From: Rhodobacter sp.
GTDB taxonomy: Bacteria; Pseudomonadota; Alphaproteobacteria; Rhodobacterales; Rhodobacteraceae
NCBI GenBank assembly: GCA_003536295.1
Contig: DPZQ01000230.1
Span: forward strand, 1-18,209
Length of the DNA: 18,209 nt
Reading direction: 5' to 3'
Shown here: piece after piece, positions 8,044 to 16,029 of the stretch
Position numbering within the stretch: the first letter of the stretch is position 1
How the letters are laid out: each line of letters opens with the position of its first letter
Translations under genes and position numbers: made by a program
Notes under the pieces: generated by a model
The model's database searches: none
Told to the model about the DNA's origin: nothing
What the model saw: the letters and a program-made list of their open reading frames with translations, nothing else

Positions 8044-9018
8044 ATGGCGAAGATACTTATTTTAGGCGGCGGAGGGATGATTGGGCAAAAACTAATCTCC
8101 AAGCTTCTGAACGAGGGTTTAGCACCCTACCGTGAACTTGACATTGTGGCCTTTGATCTAGGCTTTGCGCCCGATGCCCTAGCGGGTGTACAAAATATCC
8201 GCGGCTCTTTGACCGATGAGGCGGCCCTGCGCCAGCTTTGCGCCCAGCGGCCTGATGTTGTGTTTCATTTGGCATCGATCGTCTCAGGCGAGGCAGAGGA
8301 AAATTTTGACAAAGGGTGGGACATCAATATGTTTCCCACATGGACACTTTTACAAGCGTTGCGCGCCGAGCATCTCGCCAGCAAAGGGGTCTATGTGCCG
8401 CGGGTCATTTTCACTTCAAGTATCGCGGTATTTGGTGGCCCTTTTGAGGGGGAAATTTCCGACAACTTCCTTAGCGCACCACAGACCAGCTATGGCAGCC
8501 AAAAGGCAATTTGCGAACTGATGCTAAGTGATTTTAGCCGCAAAGGTTTTGTTGATGGCTTATCGCTTCGCCTCCCCACAATTTGCGTGCGGCCAGGAAA
8601 ACCTAATTTGGCTGCCTCGTCTTTCTTTTCAGGTATCATCCGCGAACCGATCAATGGTGAAACAGCCTATCTGCCCGTGGACGATCAGGTTCAACATTGG
8701 TTTGCCTCGCCCAAAGCGGCGGCCGCGTTTTTGACCCATGCCGCCACGCTTGAAAGTGCGGCGCTTATGGGGCGACGGGCCTTAAATCTGCCCGGCGTTA
8801 GCTGCACCGTAGCAGAACAGATCGAGTCATTGCGCCGTGTGGTGGGGCAAAAGGCGGTAGATTTAATAATCTCCCGTCCCGACCCTTTGGTAGAGCGCAT
8901 CGTGTCGGGCTGGCCCCGCGCGTTTGACCCAAAGCGCGCAATCGCATTAGGGTTTTGTGCAGATGTTGATTTTGACGCCATCATTCAAACCTATTTGGAC
9001 GAAGACTTTCGCCCTTAA
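8044..9018 (+). CDS. denD: D-erythronate dehydrogenase-type NAD-dependent epimerase/dehydratase
   Basis: A 324-aa extended SDR. DenD oxidises D-erythronate to 2-oxo-tetronate with NAD+, feeding a tetronate pathway. Visible signatures are GGGGMIGQ (8-15), HLASIVSGEAEENFDKG (75-91), SSIAVFGG (125-132) with the catalytic serines, and SYGSQKAI with Tyr150 and Lys154. RLPTICVRPGKPNLAASSFF (176-195) and IREPINGE (199-206) are the strings I associate with the DenD subfamily. Length is normal. The start has an AGGAGG site directly upstream. It is divergent from the hyuA operon and shares its 193-bp control region, so joint regulation is likely. The usual downstream tetronate genes (DUF1537 kinase, class II aldolase, isomerase) are not next to it, so either they lie elsewhere or the enzyme serves a different polyol-acid substrate here. 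Confidence 0.85.
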   Translation: MAKILILGGGGMIGQKLISKLLNEGLAPYRELDIVAFDLGFAPDALAGVQNIRGSLTDEAALRQLCAQRPDVVFHLASIVSGEAEENFDKGWDINMFPTWTLLQALRAEHLASKGVYVPRVIFTSSIAVFGGPFEGEISDNFLSAPQTSYGSQKAICELMLSDFSRKGFVDGLSLRLPTICVRPGKPNLAASSFFSGIIREPINGETAYLPVDDQVQHWFASPKAAAAFLTHAATLESAALMGRRALNLPGVSCTVAEQIESLRRVVGQKAVDLIISRPDPLVERIVSGWPRAFDPKRAIALGFCADVDFDAIIQTYLDEDFRP

Positions 9019-9149
9019 GCCTCTTTGGCAGAACATCTTCCCTCAAGATTATCAAAAAAAAAGAAAATACGCTTTATTTTGCCAGGCATGTAGCATTTTT
9101 TAGAAAAACACTCTAATTTTAACCAAATAAACCCATGAACGAGGACAAT

Positions 9150-10442
9150 ATGACCCAAGCTTCAAAATACGGCTTTGACACATTGCAAATTCACGCAGGC
9201 GCAAAGCCAGACCCCGCAACTGGCGCGCGCCAAGTGCCAATTTACCAAACCACCGCCTACGCATTTAAAGATGCAGAGCACGCGGCGCGTTTATTTAACT
9301 TGCAGGAAGTGGGCTATATCTATTCCCGTCTGACGAACCCGACAGTTTCGGCTTTGGCTGACCGCGTATGTGCTTTGGAAGGTGGAGCGGGCGCCATTTG
9401 CTGCTCTTCGGGTCACGCGGCCCAGATCATGGCACTGTTTCCCTTGATGGGACCCGGCTGCAATGTTGTTGCGTCCACCCGCCTATATGGAGGCACAATT
9501 ACCCAGTTTAGCCAAACGATAAAACGGTTTGGCTGGTCAGCTAAATTTGTCGATTTCGATGATTTAGAGGCTTTGGAAGCCGCCATCGACGACAATACCC
9601 GCGCCATTTTTTGCGAAACGATAGCCAATCCTGGAGGCTACATCACTGACCTTGATGCAATCGCTGCTGTAGCCAATAAGGTTGGCCTTCCATTAATTGT
9701 TGATAACACCACCGCAACCCCGTATTTGTGTAATCCAATTGCACATGGCGCGACATTGGTTGTGCATTCAGCCACAAAATATCTAACTGGCAATGGCACT
9801 GTTACGGGTGGTGTTGTGGTCGATAGTGGCACGTTTGACTGGTCAGCCTCAGGGAAATTTCCAAGTCTGTCAGAGCCAGAGCCCGCCTATCACGGCCTGA
9901 ACTTTCATGCCGCTTTGGGTGGTATGGCATTTACCTTCCATTCCATCGCCATTGGGCTGCGTGACTTGGGCATGACCATGAACCCACAGGGCGCGCATTA
10001 TACTTTAATGGGGGTTGAAACCCTGTCTTTGCGGATGGAGCGCCACGTAGCCAATGCTAAGCGCGTTGCGGCATGGTTGGAAAATGATCCTAGGGTTGAA
10101 TTTGTGACCTATGCTGGTTTACCTTCATCGCCCTATTATAACCGTGTCGAAAAAATCTGCCCCAAAGGCGCAGGGGCTTTATTCACCTTTGCAATCAAAG
10201 GCGGATACGAAGCTTGTGTAAAGTTTGTTGATGGACTTGATCTATTTAGTCATGTTGCCAACTTGGGGGATGCACGATCGCTGGTTATTCACTCAGCATC
10301 AACCACGCACCGCCAATTAAACGCCGAACAACAAAAAGCCGCTGGCGCCGAGCCTAACGTCGTGCGCCTGTCAATCGGGATTGAGGATGCGAACGATTTG
10401 ATCGCGGACTTAGACCAAGCTTTGGCTAAAGCAACAGCTTAA
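9150..10442 (+). CDS. metY: O-acetylhomoserine sulfhydrylase (aminocarboxypropyltransferase)
   Basis: A 430-aa PLP enzyme of the Cys/Met metabolism family. It makes L-homocysteine and acetate from O-acetyl-L-homoserine and sulfide in methionine synthesis, in the cytoplasm. The N-terminus has FDTLQIHAGAKPDPATGARQ and PIYQTTAYAF; SRLTNPT and LEGGAGA follow. LIVDNT is near 182-187, and the PLP lysine is Lys210 in HSATKYLTGNGT. NLGDARSLVIHSASTTHRQL near the C-terminus is typical of MetY and of full family length. ATG 9150 is preferred to ATG 9135 because GAGG precedes it by 5 nt and the family normally starts at this point. It follows denD by 131 nt of AT-rich DNA, in which I saw no certain promoter and no SAM riboswitch. 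A terminator-like stem follows the gene. Function is assigned with high confidence. Confidence 0.93.
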   Translation: MTQASKYGFDTLQIHAGAKPDPATGARQVPIYQTTAYAFKDAEHAARLFNLQEVGYIYSRLTNPTVSALADRVCALEGGAGAICCSSGHAAQIMALFPLMGPGCNVVASTRLYGGTITQFSQTIKRFGWSAKFVDFDDLEALEAAIDDNTRAIFCETIANPGGYITDLDAIAAVANKVGLPLIVDNTTATPYLCNPIAHGATLVVHSATKYLTGNGTVTGGVVVDSGTFDWSASGKFPSLSEPEPAYHGLNFHAALGGMAFTFHSIAIGLRDLGMTMNPQGAHYTLMGVETLSLRMERHVANAKRVAAWLENDPRVEFVTYAGLPSSPYYNRVEKICPKGAGALFTFAIKGGYEACVKFVDGLDLFSHVANLGDARSLVIHSASTTHRQLNAEQQKAAGAEPNVVRLSIGIEDANDLIADLDQALAKATA

Positions 10443-10455
10443 AATTATTGCTTAC

Positions 10456-10516
10456 GGTTTGCTAAATCACTCCGCCCCCAATTTGGGGGCGGACATTCTT
10501 TTGGGGGTTTGCTAAA
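10456..10516. repeat. 11-bp direct repeats flanking the metY terminator
   Basis: GGTTTGCTAAA occurs at 10456-10466 and again at 10506-10516, 50 bp apart, one copy on each side of the metY terminator stem. No mobile element is present between them. This may be chance or a trace of a local duplication. Confidence 0.4.
10471..10493 (+). terminator. intrinsic terminator-like stem after metY
   Basis: TCCGCCCCCA (10471-10480) and TGGGGGCGGA (10484-10493) form a perfect 10-bp GC-rich stem with a 3-nt loop, 29 bp after the metY stop. It is followed by CATTCTTTT, a short imperfect T-tract. It probably ends the metY transcript before the quinone reductase gene. Confidence 0.7.
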
Positions 10517-10565
10517 AGCCCAATAAGTCCAAAGATCGTCTTTGGCGTTATATAAAGGTCTGATC

Positions 10566-11546
10566 ATGACAACAGCAAACGTCATCACCTTCTCCTCATT
10601 CGGCGGCCCAGAAGTTCTTGAGCATCACACAAAAGAACTTACCGCGCCGGAAGCTGGCCAAGTAAGCCTTAAGCAAGAAGCGGTCGGGGTGAATTATATC
10701 GATATTTATCGGAGAAGTGGTGTATATCCAACGCCCCTGCCCATGGGCCTTGGTTTTGATGCGGCCGGTGTTGTTACCGCACTAGGTGAAGGAGTTACCC
10801 ATCTGAAGGTCGGACAACGTGTGGCATATGCAACACCTTCGCAAGAATCTTATGCCAGCTACCGTACCTTGAATGCGGCACAGGTCTGCCCATTACCCGA
10901 TTCGGTAAGTTTTGAGCAAGCAGCAGCCGTGATGCTCAAAGGCCTGACCGCTCATTATCTTTTCAAACAAACAACTCCATTGAAAGCCGGCGATACCGTA
11001 CTTTTCCATGCGGCGGCGGGTGGTGTGGGGCTGTTGGCGTGCCAATGGGCCAAGTCTAAAGGCATCACATTAATAGCCACAGCGGGGTCAGACGAAAAAT
11101 GCGCACTTGCTTTGGCAAATGGGGCCAGCCATGCGATTAACTATGTCAAAGAAGATTTTGCTCCCGCCGTGCGCGCCTATACCAAAGACAAAGGTGTTGA
11201 TGTTGTAATGGATTCTGTGGGTGCGGCCACCTTCGATGGCTCTCTTAGCGTGATCAAACCTTTTGGTATGATGATTTCTTTTGGCAATGCCTCAGGAAAA
11301 GTGCCGCCGTTTGATTTGGGTATTTTGGCCGCGAAAGGGTCTTTAAAATTGACCCGACCGACGATTGCTACCTATGTCGCAAATATGGACACATGCCAGT
11401 CTATGGCCAAAGAACTATTTGCTATGGTAGGGTCGGGAGCATTGAATGTACACATTGGCAATCGCTATGCGATGGCCGATGCAGCCCAAGCGCACCGCGA
11501 TTTAGAGGGTCGTACGACTTCCGGGTCAAGCATCCTTATTCCATAA
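10566..11546 (+). CDS. NADPH:quinone oxidoreductase, zinc-less MDR family (QorA-like)
   Basis: A 326-aa medium-chain dehydrogenase/reductase of the quinone oxidoreductase (zeta-crystallin) group. Members reduce quinones or enones with NADPH in the cytosol. The N-terminal GroES-like domain has GVNYIDIYRRSGVYP (41-55) and PMGLGFDAAGVV (59-70). The nucleotide-binding domain has VMLKGLTAHYL (122-132) and the glycine motif HAAAGGVGLLACQWAK (148-163). The usual zinc-binding cysteines of alcohol dehydrogenases are absent. ATG 10566 is preceded by AAAGG at 7 nt; an upstream in-frame TTG at 10542 has no such site. Terminator-like stems flank the gene, so it is probably transcribed alone. The physiological substrate is not known, and no link to the neighbouring catabolic genes is evident. 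Confidence 0.88.
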   Translation: MTTANVITFSSFGGPEVLEHHTKELTAPEAGQVSLKQEAVGVNYIDIYRRSGVYPTPLPMGLGFDAAGVVTALGEGVTHLKVGQRVAYATPSQESYASYRTLNAAQVCPLPDSVSFEQAAAVMLKGLTAHYLFKQTTPLKAGDTVLFHAAAGGVGLLACQWAKSKGITLIATAGSDEKCALALANGASHAINYVKEDFAPAVRAYTKDKGVDVVMDSVGAATFDGSLSVIKPFGMMISFGNASGKVPPFDLGILAAKGSLKLTRPTIATYVANMDTCQSMAKELFAMVGSGALNVHIGNRYAMADAAQAHRDLEGRTTSGSSILIP

Positions 11547-11552
11547 GCATGG

Positions 11553-11579
11553 GGCTGCCTTTTGACATAAAAGGCAGCC
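11553..11579 (+). terminator. intrinsic terminator-like stem after the quinone reductase gene
   Basis: GGCTGCCTTTT (11553-11563) and AAAAGGCAGCC (11569-11579) form a perfect 11-bp stem with a 5-nt loop, starting 6 bp after the stop codon. The T-rich tract after it (TGGTTTCC) is weak. The A/T pairs at the top of the stem are unusual for an intrinsic terminator. Confidence 0.65.
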
Positions 11580-11615
11580 TGGTTTCCATCTGTTATGACC
11601 TTGATCGGAACAATA

Positions 11616-12572
11616 ATGTCTGACAATTCTTATGACACTGGCCGTCTGAATCTGCCCTTTGTTGGCATTTCAACTTTTGGCAAACGCCCCTACGTGGCCG
11701 ACTGGAGCTCTATTAACGCTGATATAGCCATTCTTGGTGCGCCCTATGACTTTGGGACCCAATTTCGGGCAGGTGCCCGATTTGGGCCACGGGCCATTCG
11801 TGAGGCCTCAACTCTATTTAGCTTCGGCCATGCGGGAGCCTATGATCATGAAGATGACTGTATTTATCTTGCCTCTGATGTCCGGATTGTAGATCTGGGT
11901 GATGCCGATATCGTACATACGGATACCCTTAAAAGCCACGCTAACATCAAACGTGGTGTGCAGGCCATTTTAAACTCTGGCGCTCTGCCCGTGGTGCTCG
12001 GTGGGGATCATTCCATCAATATACCCTGCATCGATGCCTTTGAAGGGCACGGTGATATTCATATTTTACAGATTGATGCCCATCTTGATTTTGTCGATGA
12101 ACGCCACGGCGTGCGCTTTGGCCATGGCAACCCAATGCGACGTGCGGCCGAAAAATCCTATGTCACAGGCCTGACCCAAGTTGGTATTCGCAATGTATCC
12201 TCAACGGCTCGCGAAGGTTACGAATCTGCGCGCAGCTTTGGTTCGGATATACTTTCTGTTCGCCAAATGCGGGCATTGGGGCCACAGGGTGTAATTGACC
12301 GTATTCCGAAAGGGGCCAAAGTATATGTTACCATTGATATTGACGGGTTTTGTCCCTCAATTGCACCAGGCACAGGCACGCCAAGCCATGGCGGGTTTTT
12401 GTATTACGAAGTACTTGAAATGCTGCAGGCTGTGGCCAAGCGACATAGTGTAGTTGGAATTGACCTGGTCGAAGTTGCGCCAGATTATGATCACTCAGGA
12501 TCTACCGCCATTTTAGCGGCACAAGTATTGCTGAACTTTTTGGGGTTCATCTTTCAGGCGCGCAAGGCATAA
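11616..12572 (+). CDS. speB: agmatinase-family ureohydrolase
   Basis: A 318-aa binuclear-manganese ureohydrolase. The family splits guanidino compounds (agmatine, guanidinobutyrate, arginine and others) to an amine and urea. The metal ligands are all visible: His132 in GGDHS, Asp154, His156 and Asp158 in DAHLD, and Asp241 and Asp243 in TIDID. RAGARFGPRAIRE (51-63), APGTGTPSHGG (250-260) and the acidic DLVEVAP (283-289) complete the pattern. Oddity: the segment after the last ligand pair reads GFCPS where most members have an Asp before the Pro. ATG 11616 follows GGA by 6 nt; an ATG 21 nt upstream is less well placed. It converges on the ABC transporter operon, whose far side carries creatinase. 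Agmatinase is the default name; the real substrate may be another guanidino compound. Confidence 0.85.
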   Translation: MSDNSYDTGRLNLPFVGISTFGKRPYVADWSSINADIAILGAPYDFGTQFRAGARFGPRAIREASTLFSFGHAGAYDHEDDCIYLASDVRIVDLGDADIVHTDTLKSHANIKRGVQAILNSGALPVVLGGDHSINIPCIDAFEGHGDIHILQIDAHLDFVDERHGVRFGHGNPMRRAAEKSYVTGLTQVGIRNVSSTAREGYESARSFGSDILSVRQMRALGPQGVIDRIPKGAKVYVTIDIDGFCPSIAPGTGTPSHGGFLYYEVLEMLQAVAKRHSVVGIDLVEVAPDYDHSGSTAILAAQVLLNFLGFIFQARKA

Positions 12573-12581
12573 GCCTTGCGC
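12560..12581. terminator. stem-loop at the convergent end of speB and the ABC operon
   Basis: GCGCAAGGC (12560-12568) and GCCTTGCGC (12573-12581) pair over 9 bp around a 4-nt loop. The loop contains the last part of the speB stop codon, so the left arm is coding. Seven bases separate it from the stop codon of the convergent permease gene. It probably serves as a bidirectional terminator, though no long T-tract is present on either side. Confidence 0.55.
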
Positions 12582-12588
12582 AGCTTAA

Positions 12589-13560
12589 TCAGCTTGGCGT
12601 TACACCACGTAACCGTTCCGTGCGGCGGCGCAGCAGTTCAACGGTAGTCAAAAGCCCGATTGAGATAATTACCAAAATCGTAGCAACCGCCAGGATCGAA
12701 GGGCTGATAGCTTCACGAATACCGTTCCACATTTGCCGCGGAATAGTTTGCTGTTCAGGTCCTGCAATGAAGAGCACGGCTACAACCTCATCAAACGAAG
12801 TCACGAAAGCAAACAGGCCACCTGATACGACTCCCGGCAAAATGAGCGGAAGAATAACCATGAAGAAAGTCTGCCGTGGTGTTGCCCCAAGCGATGCAGC
12901 TGCGCGGGGTAACGACTGGTCAAAACCGACCAAAGTGGCCGTCACTGTGATGATAACAAATGGAATGCCTAAAGTGGCATGAGCCAAAATCACACCAAAG
13001 TATGTATTAGCCAAACATCCGCGGTACGAGAGTATTGGCGCCAGCAAAGATCCTATTGTGGAATCTGGAGACACACACGTCGCGGAATAGAAAAAGAACA
13101 GGCCCGTCGCCGTGATAATAATAGGCACGATCATAGGAGATATTAAAATTGCCATAATTAATTTACGATAAGGCATTTCTGGGCGCGATAGGCCCAATGC
13201 CGCTATAGTGCCTAATGTCGTAGCAAGAATAGTCGCAAAAAACCCTACGATAATAGAGTTTTTAGCTGCCTTAACCCAAGATGCATTGGCCCATACATCT
13301 GCCCACCAAGTCGAATCTCGCACGCCTTCGACATCGGTAATGCCCAAGGTTAGCAAATTATCATACCACCGGAGCGAAAAACCTTCAGGATCTAGGGTCA
13401 GCATTTTAGTTGTAAAGGTAAAATAGGGCTCAACGTTAAAAGAAAGCGGAATAACAACAATGATAGGAGCGATTAAAAAGATGAAAACCGCTGTGCAAAT
13501 TACCTTATAGGTAAAATGCCAAGCGCGCTCTAATTTGTCTGCATAGATTGGAAGAGCCAT
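12589..13560 (-). CDS. ABC transporter permease, PotC type
   Basis: A 323-aa inner-membrane permease of the polyamine/opine/iron family, with about six membrane helices (near 18-40, 101-123, 133-158, 186-210, 237-262 and 286-308). The ATPase-contact (EAA) loop is at about 219-239: RAAASLGATPRQTFFMVILP. A periplasmic segment follows the first helix. A second short loop holds Cys162 and Cys182, which could form a disulfide; I do not recall this from PotC. The gene begins 3 nt after the stop of the other permease gene, so the two are translationally coupled. It is the last gene of the operon. The family is certain, but sequence does not show the substrate. Confidence 0.9.
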   Translation of the reverse strand: MALPIYADKLERAWHFTYKVICTAVFIFLIAPIIVVIPLSFNVEPYFTFTTKMLTLDPEGFSLRWYDNLLTLGITDVEGVRDSTWWADVWANASWVKAAKNSIIVGFFATILATTLGTIAALGLSRPEMPYRKLIMAILISPMIVPIIITATGLFFFYSATCVSPDSTIGSLLAPILSYRGCLANTYFGVILAHATLGIPFVIITVTATLVGFDQSLPRAAASLGATPRQTFFMVILPLILPGVVSGGLFAFVTSFDEVVAVLFIAGPEQQTIPRQMWNGIREAISPSILAVATILVIISIGLLTTVELLRRRTERLRGVTPS

Positions 13561-13563
13561 ATT

Positions 13564-14838
13564 CTACCCCAGCTTCATGTTATCAATGCCGATCAGGCGA
13601 TCATATAGCCAGTAAAGCACCAAGACGGCCGCAAGCAAAATTGCAGCAAGCGCCGATGCCATTGACCAATTCAAGCTGTCTTGCATGTGAAAGGCTATTT
13701 GGTTTGAAATCAACTGGCCAGAGGCCCCGCCTACCAATGCTGGAGTGATATAATAGCCCACGGCCAAAATAAATACCAGCAAGCCACCCGCACCGATGCC
13801 CGGTATGGTTTGCGGCAAATAAATACGGCGGAATGTCGTCCAGCTGGTGGCACCCAAAGACCGGGCCGCGCGCGCATAGCTAGGAGGAATAGTGCGCATC
13901 ACTGAATAAAGCGGCAGGATCATAAATGGTAAAAGAATATGGGTCATCGCCACAATGGAGCCTGTTTGATTATACATAAGTTCAAAACGATTGTCGTCAG
14001 CAACGATACCCAATGATACCAGAATATTATTGAATACCCCTTGGCCCTGTAAAATTACCATCCAAGCGGTTGTGCGGACCAAAAGTGATGTCCAAAAAGG
14101 CAGCAGAACCAAAATCATTAGCAAACTAGCCTTTCGCATCGGCAAGGTTGCCAAGAGATGCGCCACAGGAAATCCTAATAGAAGGCATAAAACAGCTATC
14201 AAGCCTGAAAGCCACAATGTACGCCAGAAAAGTTGTACATAAATTCTACGATTTTCATCTACCTGAATAATCGATCCGTCAGTATCGCGCTTGCGGTCGA
14301 CTGCGGCCAAATAGAAAGAAGAAGTGTAGGTAGCCGAAGCTGCGTGCATAGCCGCCCACAACTCAGGATCAACCCAGTCTTTATTAATTTTAATAAATGC
14401 GTCTTTGAATGGAGGATTTAGTCCTTTTGCCTTACGGGCAGCCGATGTGAACAGTGACCTCGAACCAGGCAAATCATAATTAACTCTGGTACCAACAGAT
14501 CCTGCGGTGCGCTCTTTGGCGGCAAAGGTTAGGTCTGCGGCCAAAGCAGTAAAAGCCATTTCGTCAGGTTCTACCCCAAATTCCTTATCCGCGAACCAAA
14601 GTGTAAGTTCTGGCATATTTGAATAAAATTGATCATTATTAACCGATCGCAACAGCATCTGGCCAATAGGTGCGACGAAAGATACAAGTATAAATGCCAA
14701 CAAAGGCAAAACCAGCAAAAAGGCTTTAATTTTTGCCCGCCTCGATACCCTATTTAGAGCCGTTTGTAGCAACAATCCATCGGCGGTGCGCAAAAGTTCG
14801 GGTTCTTGGCCTTGATCTGGTTGATCGGCATGAGTCAT
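13564..14838 (-). CDS. ABC transporter permease, PotB type, with large periplasmic insert
   Basis: A 424-aa membrane permease, longer than the usual 280-310 aa of PotB. After a cytoplasmic N-terminus (1-36) and helix 1 (about 37-60) comes a periplasmic stretch of roughly 140 residues (about 62-200), rich in charged and aromatic residues. Five more helices follow from about 203. The EAA loop at about 323-343 reads ARAARSLGATSWTTFRRIYL. Such long inserts are seen in some opine/polyamine-type permeases of alphaproteobacteria. ATG 14838 has CAGGAA 6 nt upstream. The gene follows the binding-protein gene after a 74-nt gap holding a strong stem-loop, which could lower permease expression relative to the binding protein. 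Confidence 0.9.
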   Translation of the reverse strand: MTHADQPDQGQEPELLRTADGLLLQTALNRVSRRAKIKAFLLVLPLLAFILVSFVAPIGQMLLRSVNNDQFYSNMPELTLWFADKEFGVEPDEMAFTALAADLTFAAKERTAGSVGTRVNYDLPGSRSLFTSAARKAKGLNPPFKDAFIKINKDWVDPELWAAMHAASATYTSSFYLAAVDRKRDTDGSIIQVDENRRIYVQLFWRTLWLSGLIAVLCLLLGFPVAHLLATLPMRKASLLMILVLLPFWTSLLVRTTAWMVILQGQGVFNNILVSLGIVADDNRFELMYNQTGSIVAMTHILLPFMILPLYSVMRTIPPSYARAARSLGATSWTTFRRIYLPQTIPGIGAGGLLVFILAVGYYITPALVGGASGQLISNQIAFHMQDSLNWSMASALAAILLAAVLVLYWLYDRLIGIDNMKLG

Positions 14839-14884
14839 CGCAAATTCCTGTTAGTTATAAAAAGCGCTCTAACGGCACTTTAAA

Positions 14885-14906
14885 GGGGGGGCGTTTCCGC
14901 CCCCCC
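14885..14906 (-). terminator. GC-rich stem-loop between binding-protein and permease genes
   Basis: On the minus strand a GGGGGGGCG arm, a GAAA tetraloop and a CGCCCCCCC arm make a perfect 9-bp stem (plus-strand 14885-14893 and 14898-14906), 6 nt after the binding-protein stop. CTTTAAAG follows rather than a full T-run. Its place suggests partial termination or 3' end protection that keeps the binding-protein mRNA in excess over the permease mRNA. Confidence 0.6.
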
Positions 14907-14912
14907 CAAAGA

Positions 14913-15986
14913 TCAGTTTGACAAGAGCCAAGAGTTAAAGCGCTCGCTCAACTCAGTGTCACGATCTGCCCAGAAGGCAAAGTCATTTGCCAAGGCATTA
15001 GAAAGGTTTGCAGCTGCTGTTGGCATTTGCGGGCCCATATCCGTTTTGTCGTCTTTAAACTTACCAACGAACGGAGCTGAAGATTTACGCGCTGGGCCGT
15101 AGCTAATATATCTGGCTTGATCCGCCAAAGGCTGGGTACCTGTTGCGAAAGCAACATATTTCATGGCTGCGTCTTTGTTTGGTGTGCCTTTTGGAATAAC
15201 AAAAAGGTCAAAGTCCATTATTTGACCGTCCCAAACGATTTCAAAAGGCTTACCTTCACCTACAGCTGCGTTGAATATACGGCCATTATAAGCCGTGGTC
15301 ATAACAACTTCACCATCAGCTAACAATTGTGGAGGTTGAGCGCCAGCTTCCCACCAAACAACGTCACTTTTGATCGTGTCAAGTTTTGCAAAGGCACGGG
15401 CAACGCCTGCTTCTGTAGCCAAGAGATCATATACTCCTGCAGCAGGAACGCCGTCAGCCATCAAGGCCATTTCCAGATTAGCTTTTGCACCCTTACGCAA
15501 GCCGCGCTTACCTGGATATTTTGCCAGATCATAGAAGTCAGCTAAAGACTTTACGCCCGAGGTTTTAGTTGTATCGTAGGCGAAAACGGTCGACCAAACG
15601 ATGTTTGCAACAGCACATTCTGACATCAAAGCGCCATCAACAAAGTCCTCTAAGGCAGGTGTGCCGTCTGCGCCATCCGGCAATGCCGCATGGTCGATTA
15701 CTTCAAGCATACCCTCATCGCAAAGGCGAATAGCGTCGGACAGCTCAACATCAGCCACGTCTATTGTGACGTTGCCAGCCTCGACCATTGCTTTGATTGG
15801 CGTTGCTGGATTGTCAGAATCCACCATTGTTGAAGGAATACCCGTAGCAGCAGTAAAAGGTTTATTATAAGCCTCAACTTGGCTCACCCCATAAGCGCCA
15901 CCCCATGACATAACTGTCACCTGTTCGGCCGACGCGGCAAAGCCAACTGTCGTTAAAGCCGTGGAAAGAATAAGTAGTTTGCGCAT
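14913..15986 (-). CDS. periplasmic substrate-binding protein, PotD/PotF-like
   Basis: A 357-aa extracellular solute-binding protein of the spermidine/putrescine family 1 type. A Sec signal peptide (positively charged MRK, hydrophobic 4-17) ends near ASA at 18-20. The mature protein starts EQVTVMSWGGAYG. Other family landmarks are PIKAMVEAG, DVADVELSDAIRLCDEGMLE, SLADFYDLAKYPGKRGLRKG and a late IMDFDLFVIPKGTPNKDAAM. The aromatic and acidic residues near WDGQIMDFD and TAYNGRIF are likely ligand contacts, consistent with a cationic ligand, but ligand identity cannot be read by eye. ATG 15986 has GGGAG 6 nt upstream. It lies between the ATPase gene (43 nt upstream) and the permease genes. With creatinase and a ureohydrolase on either side of the operon, a guanidino ligand is a reasonable guess. 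Confidence 0.9.
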   Translation of the reverse strand: MRKLLILSTALTTVGFAASAEQVTVMSWGGAYGVSQVEAYNKPFTAATGIPSTMVDSDNPATPIKAMVEAGNVTIDVADVELSDAIRLCDEGMLEVIDHAALPDGADGTPALEDFVDGALMSECAVANIVWSTVFAYDTTKTSGVKSLADFYDLAKYPGKRGLRKGAKANLEMALMADGVPAAGVYDLLATEAGVARAFAKLDTIKSDVVWWEAGAQPPQLLADGEVVMTTAYNGRIFNAAVGEGKPFEIVWDGQIMDFDLFVIPKGTPNKDAAMKYVAFATGTQPLADQARYISYGPARKSSAPFVGKFKDDKTDMGPQMPTAAANLSNALANDFAFWADRDTELSERFNSWLLSN

Positions 15987-16029
15987 TTTATGCTCCCTGT
16001 TTGTTTTTTAATTTTAGTGGTGTTTGGCC

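Noticed and set aside
7851..8102. An 84-codon upstream extension of hyuA
   Set aside because: It lacks family resemblance, overlaps the denD start on the other strand and covers the divergent control region; ATG 7850 has its own ribosome site and the known N-terminus.
9019..9149. A SAM-type riboswitch upstream of metY
   Set aside because: The region is AT-rich and I could not find the conserved core or pairing of SAM-II, SAM-V or SAM/SAH motifs.
10456..10516. Direct repeats as ends of a mobile element
   Set aside because: Only 11 bp each, 50 bp apart, with just a terminator stem between them and no transposase nearby.
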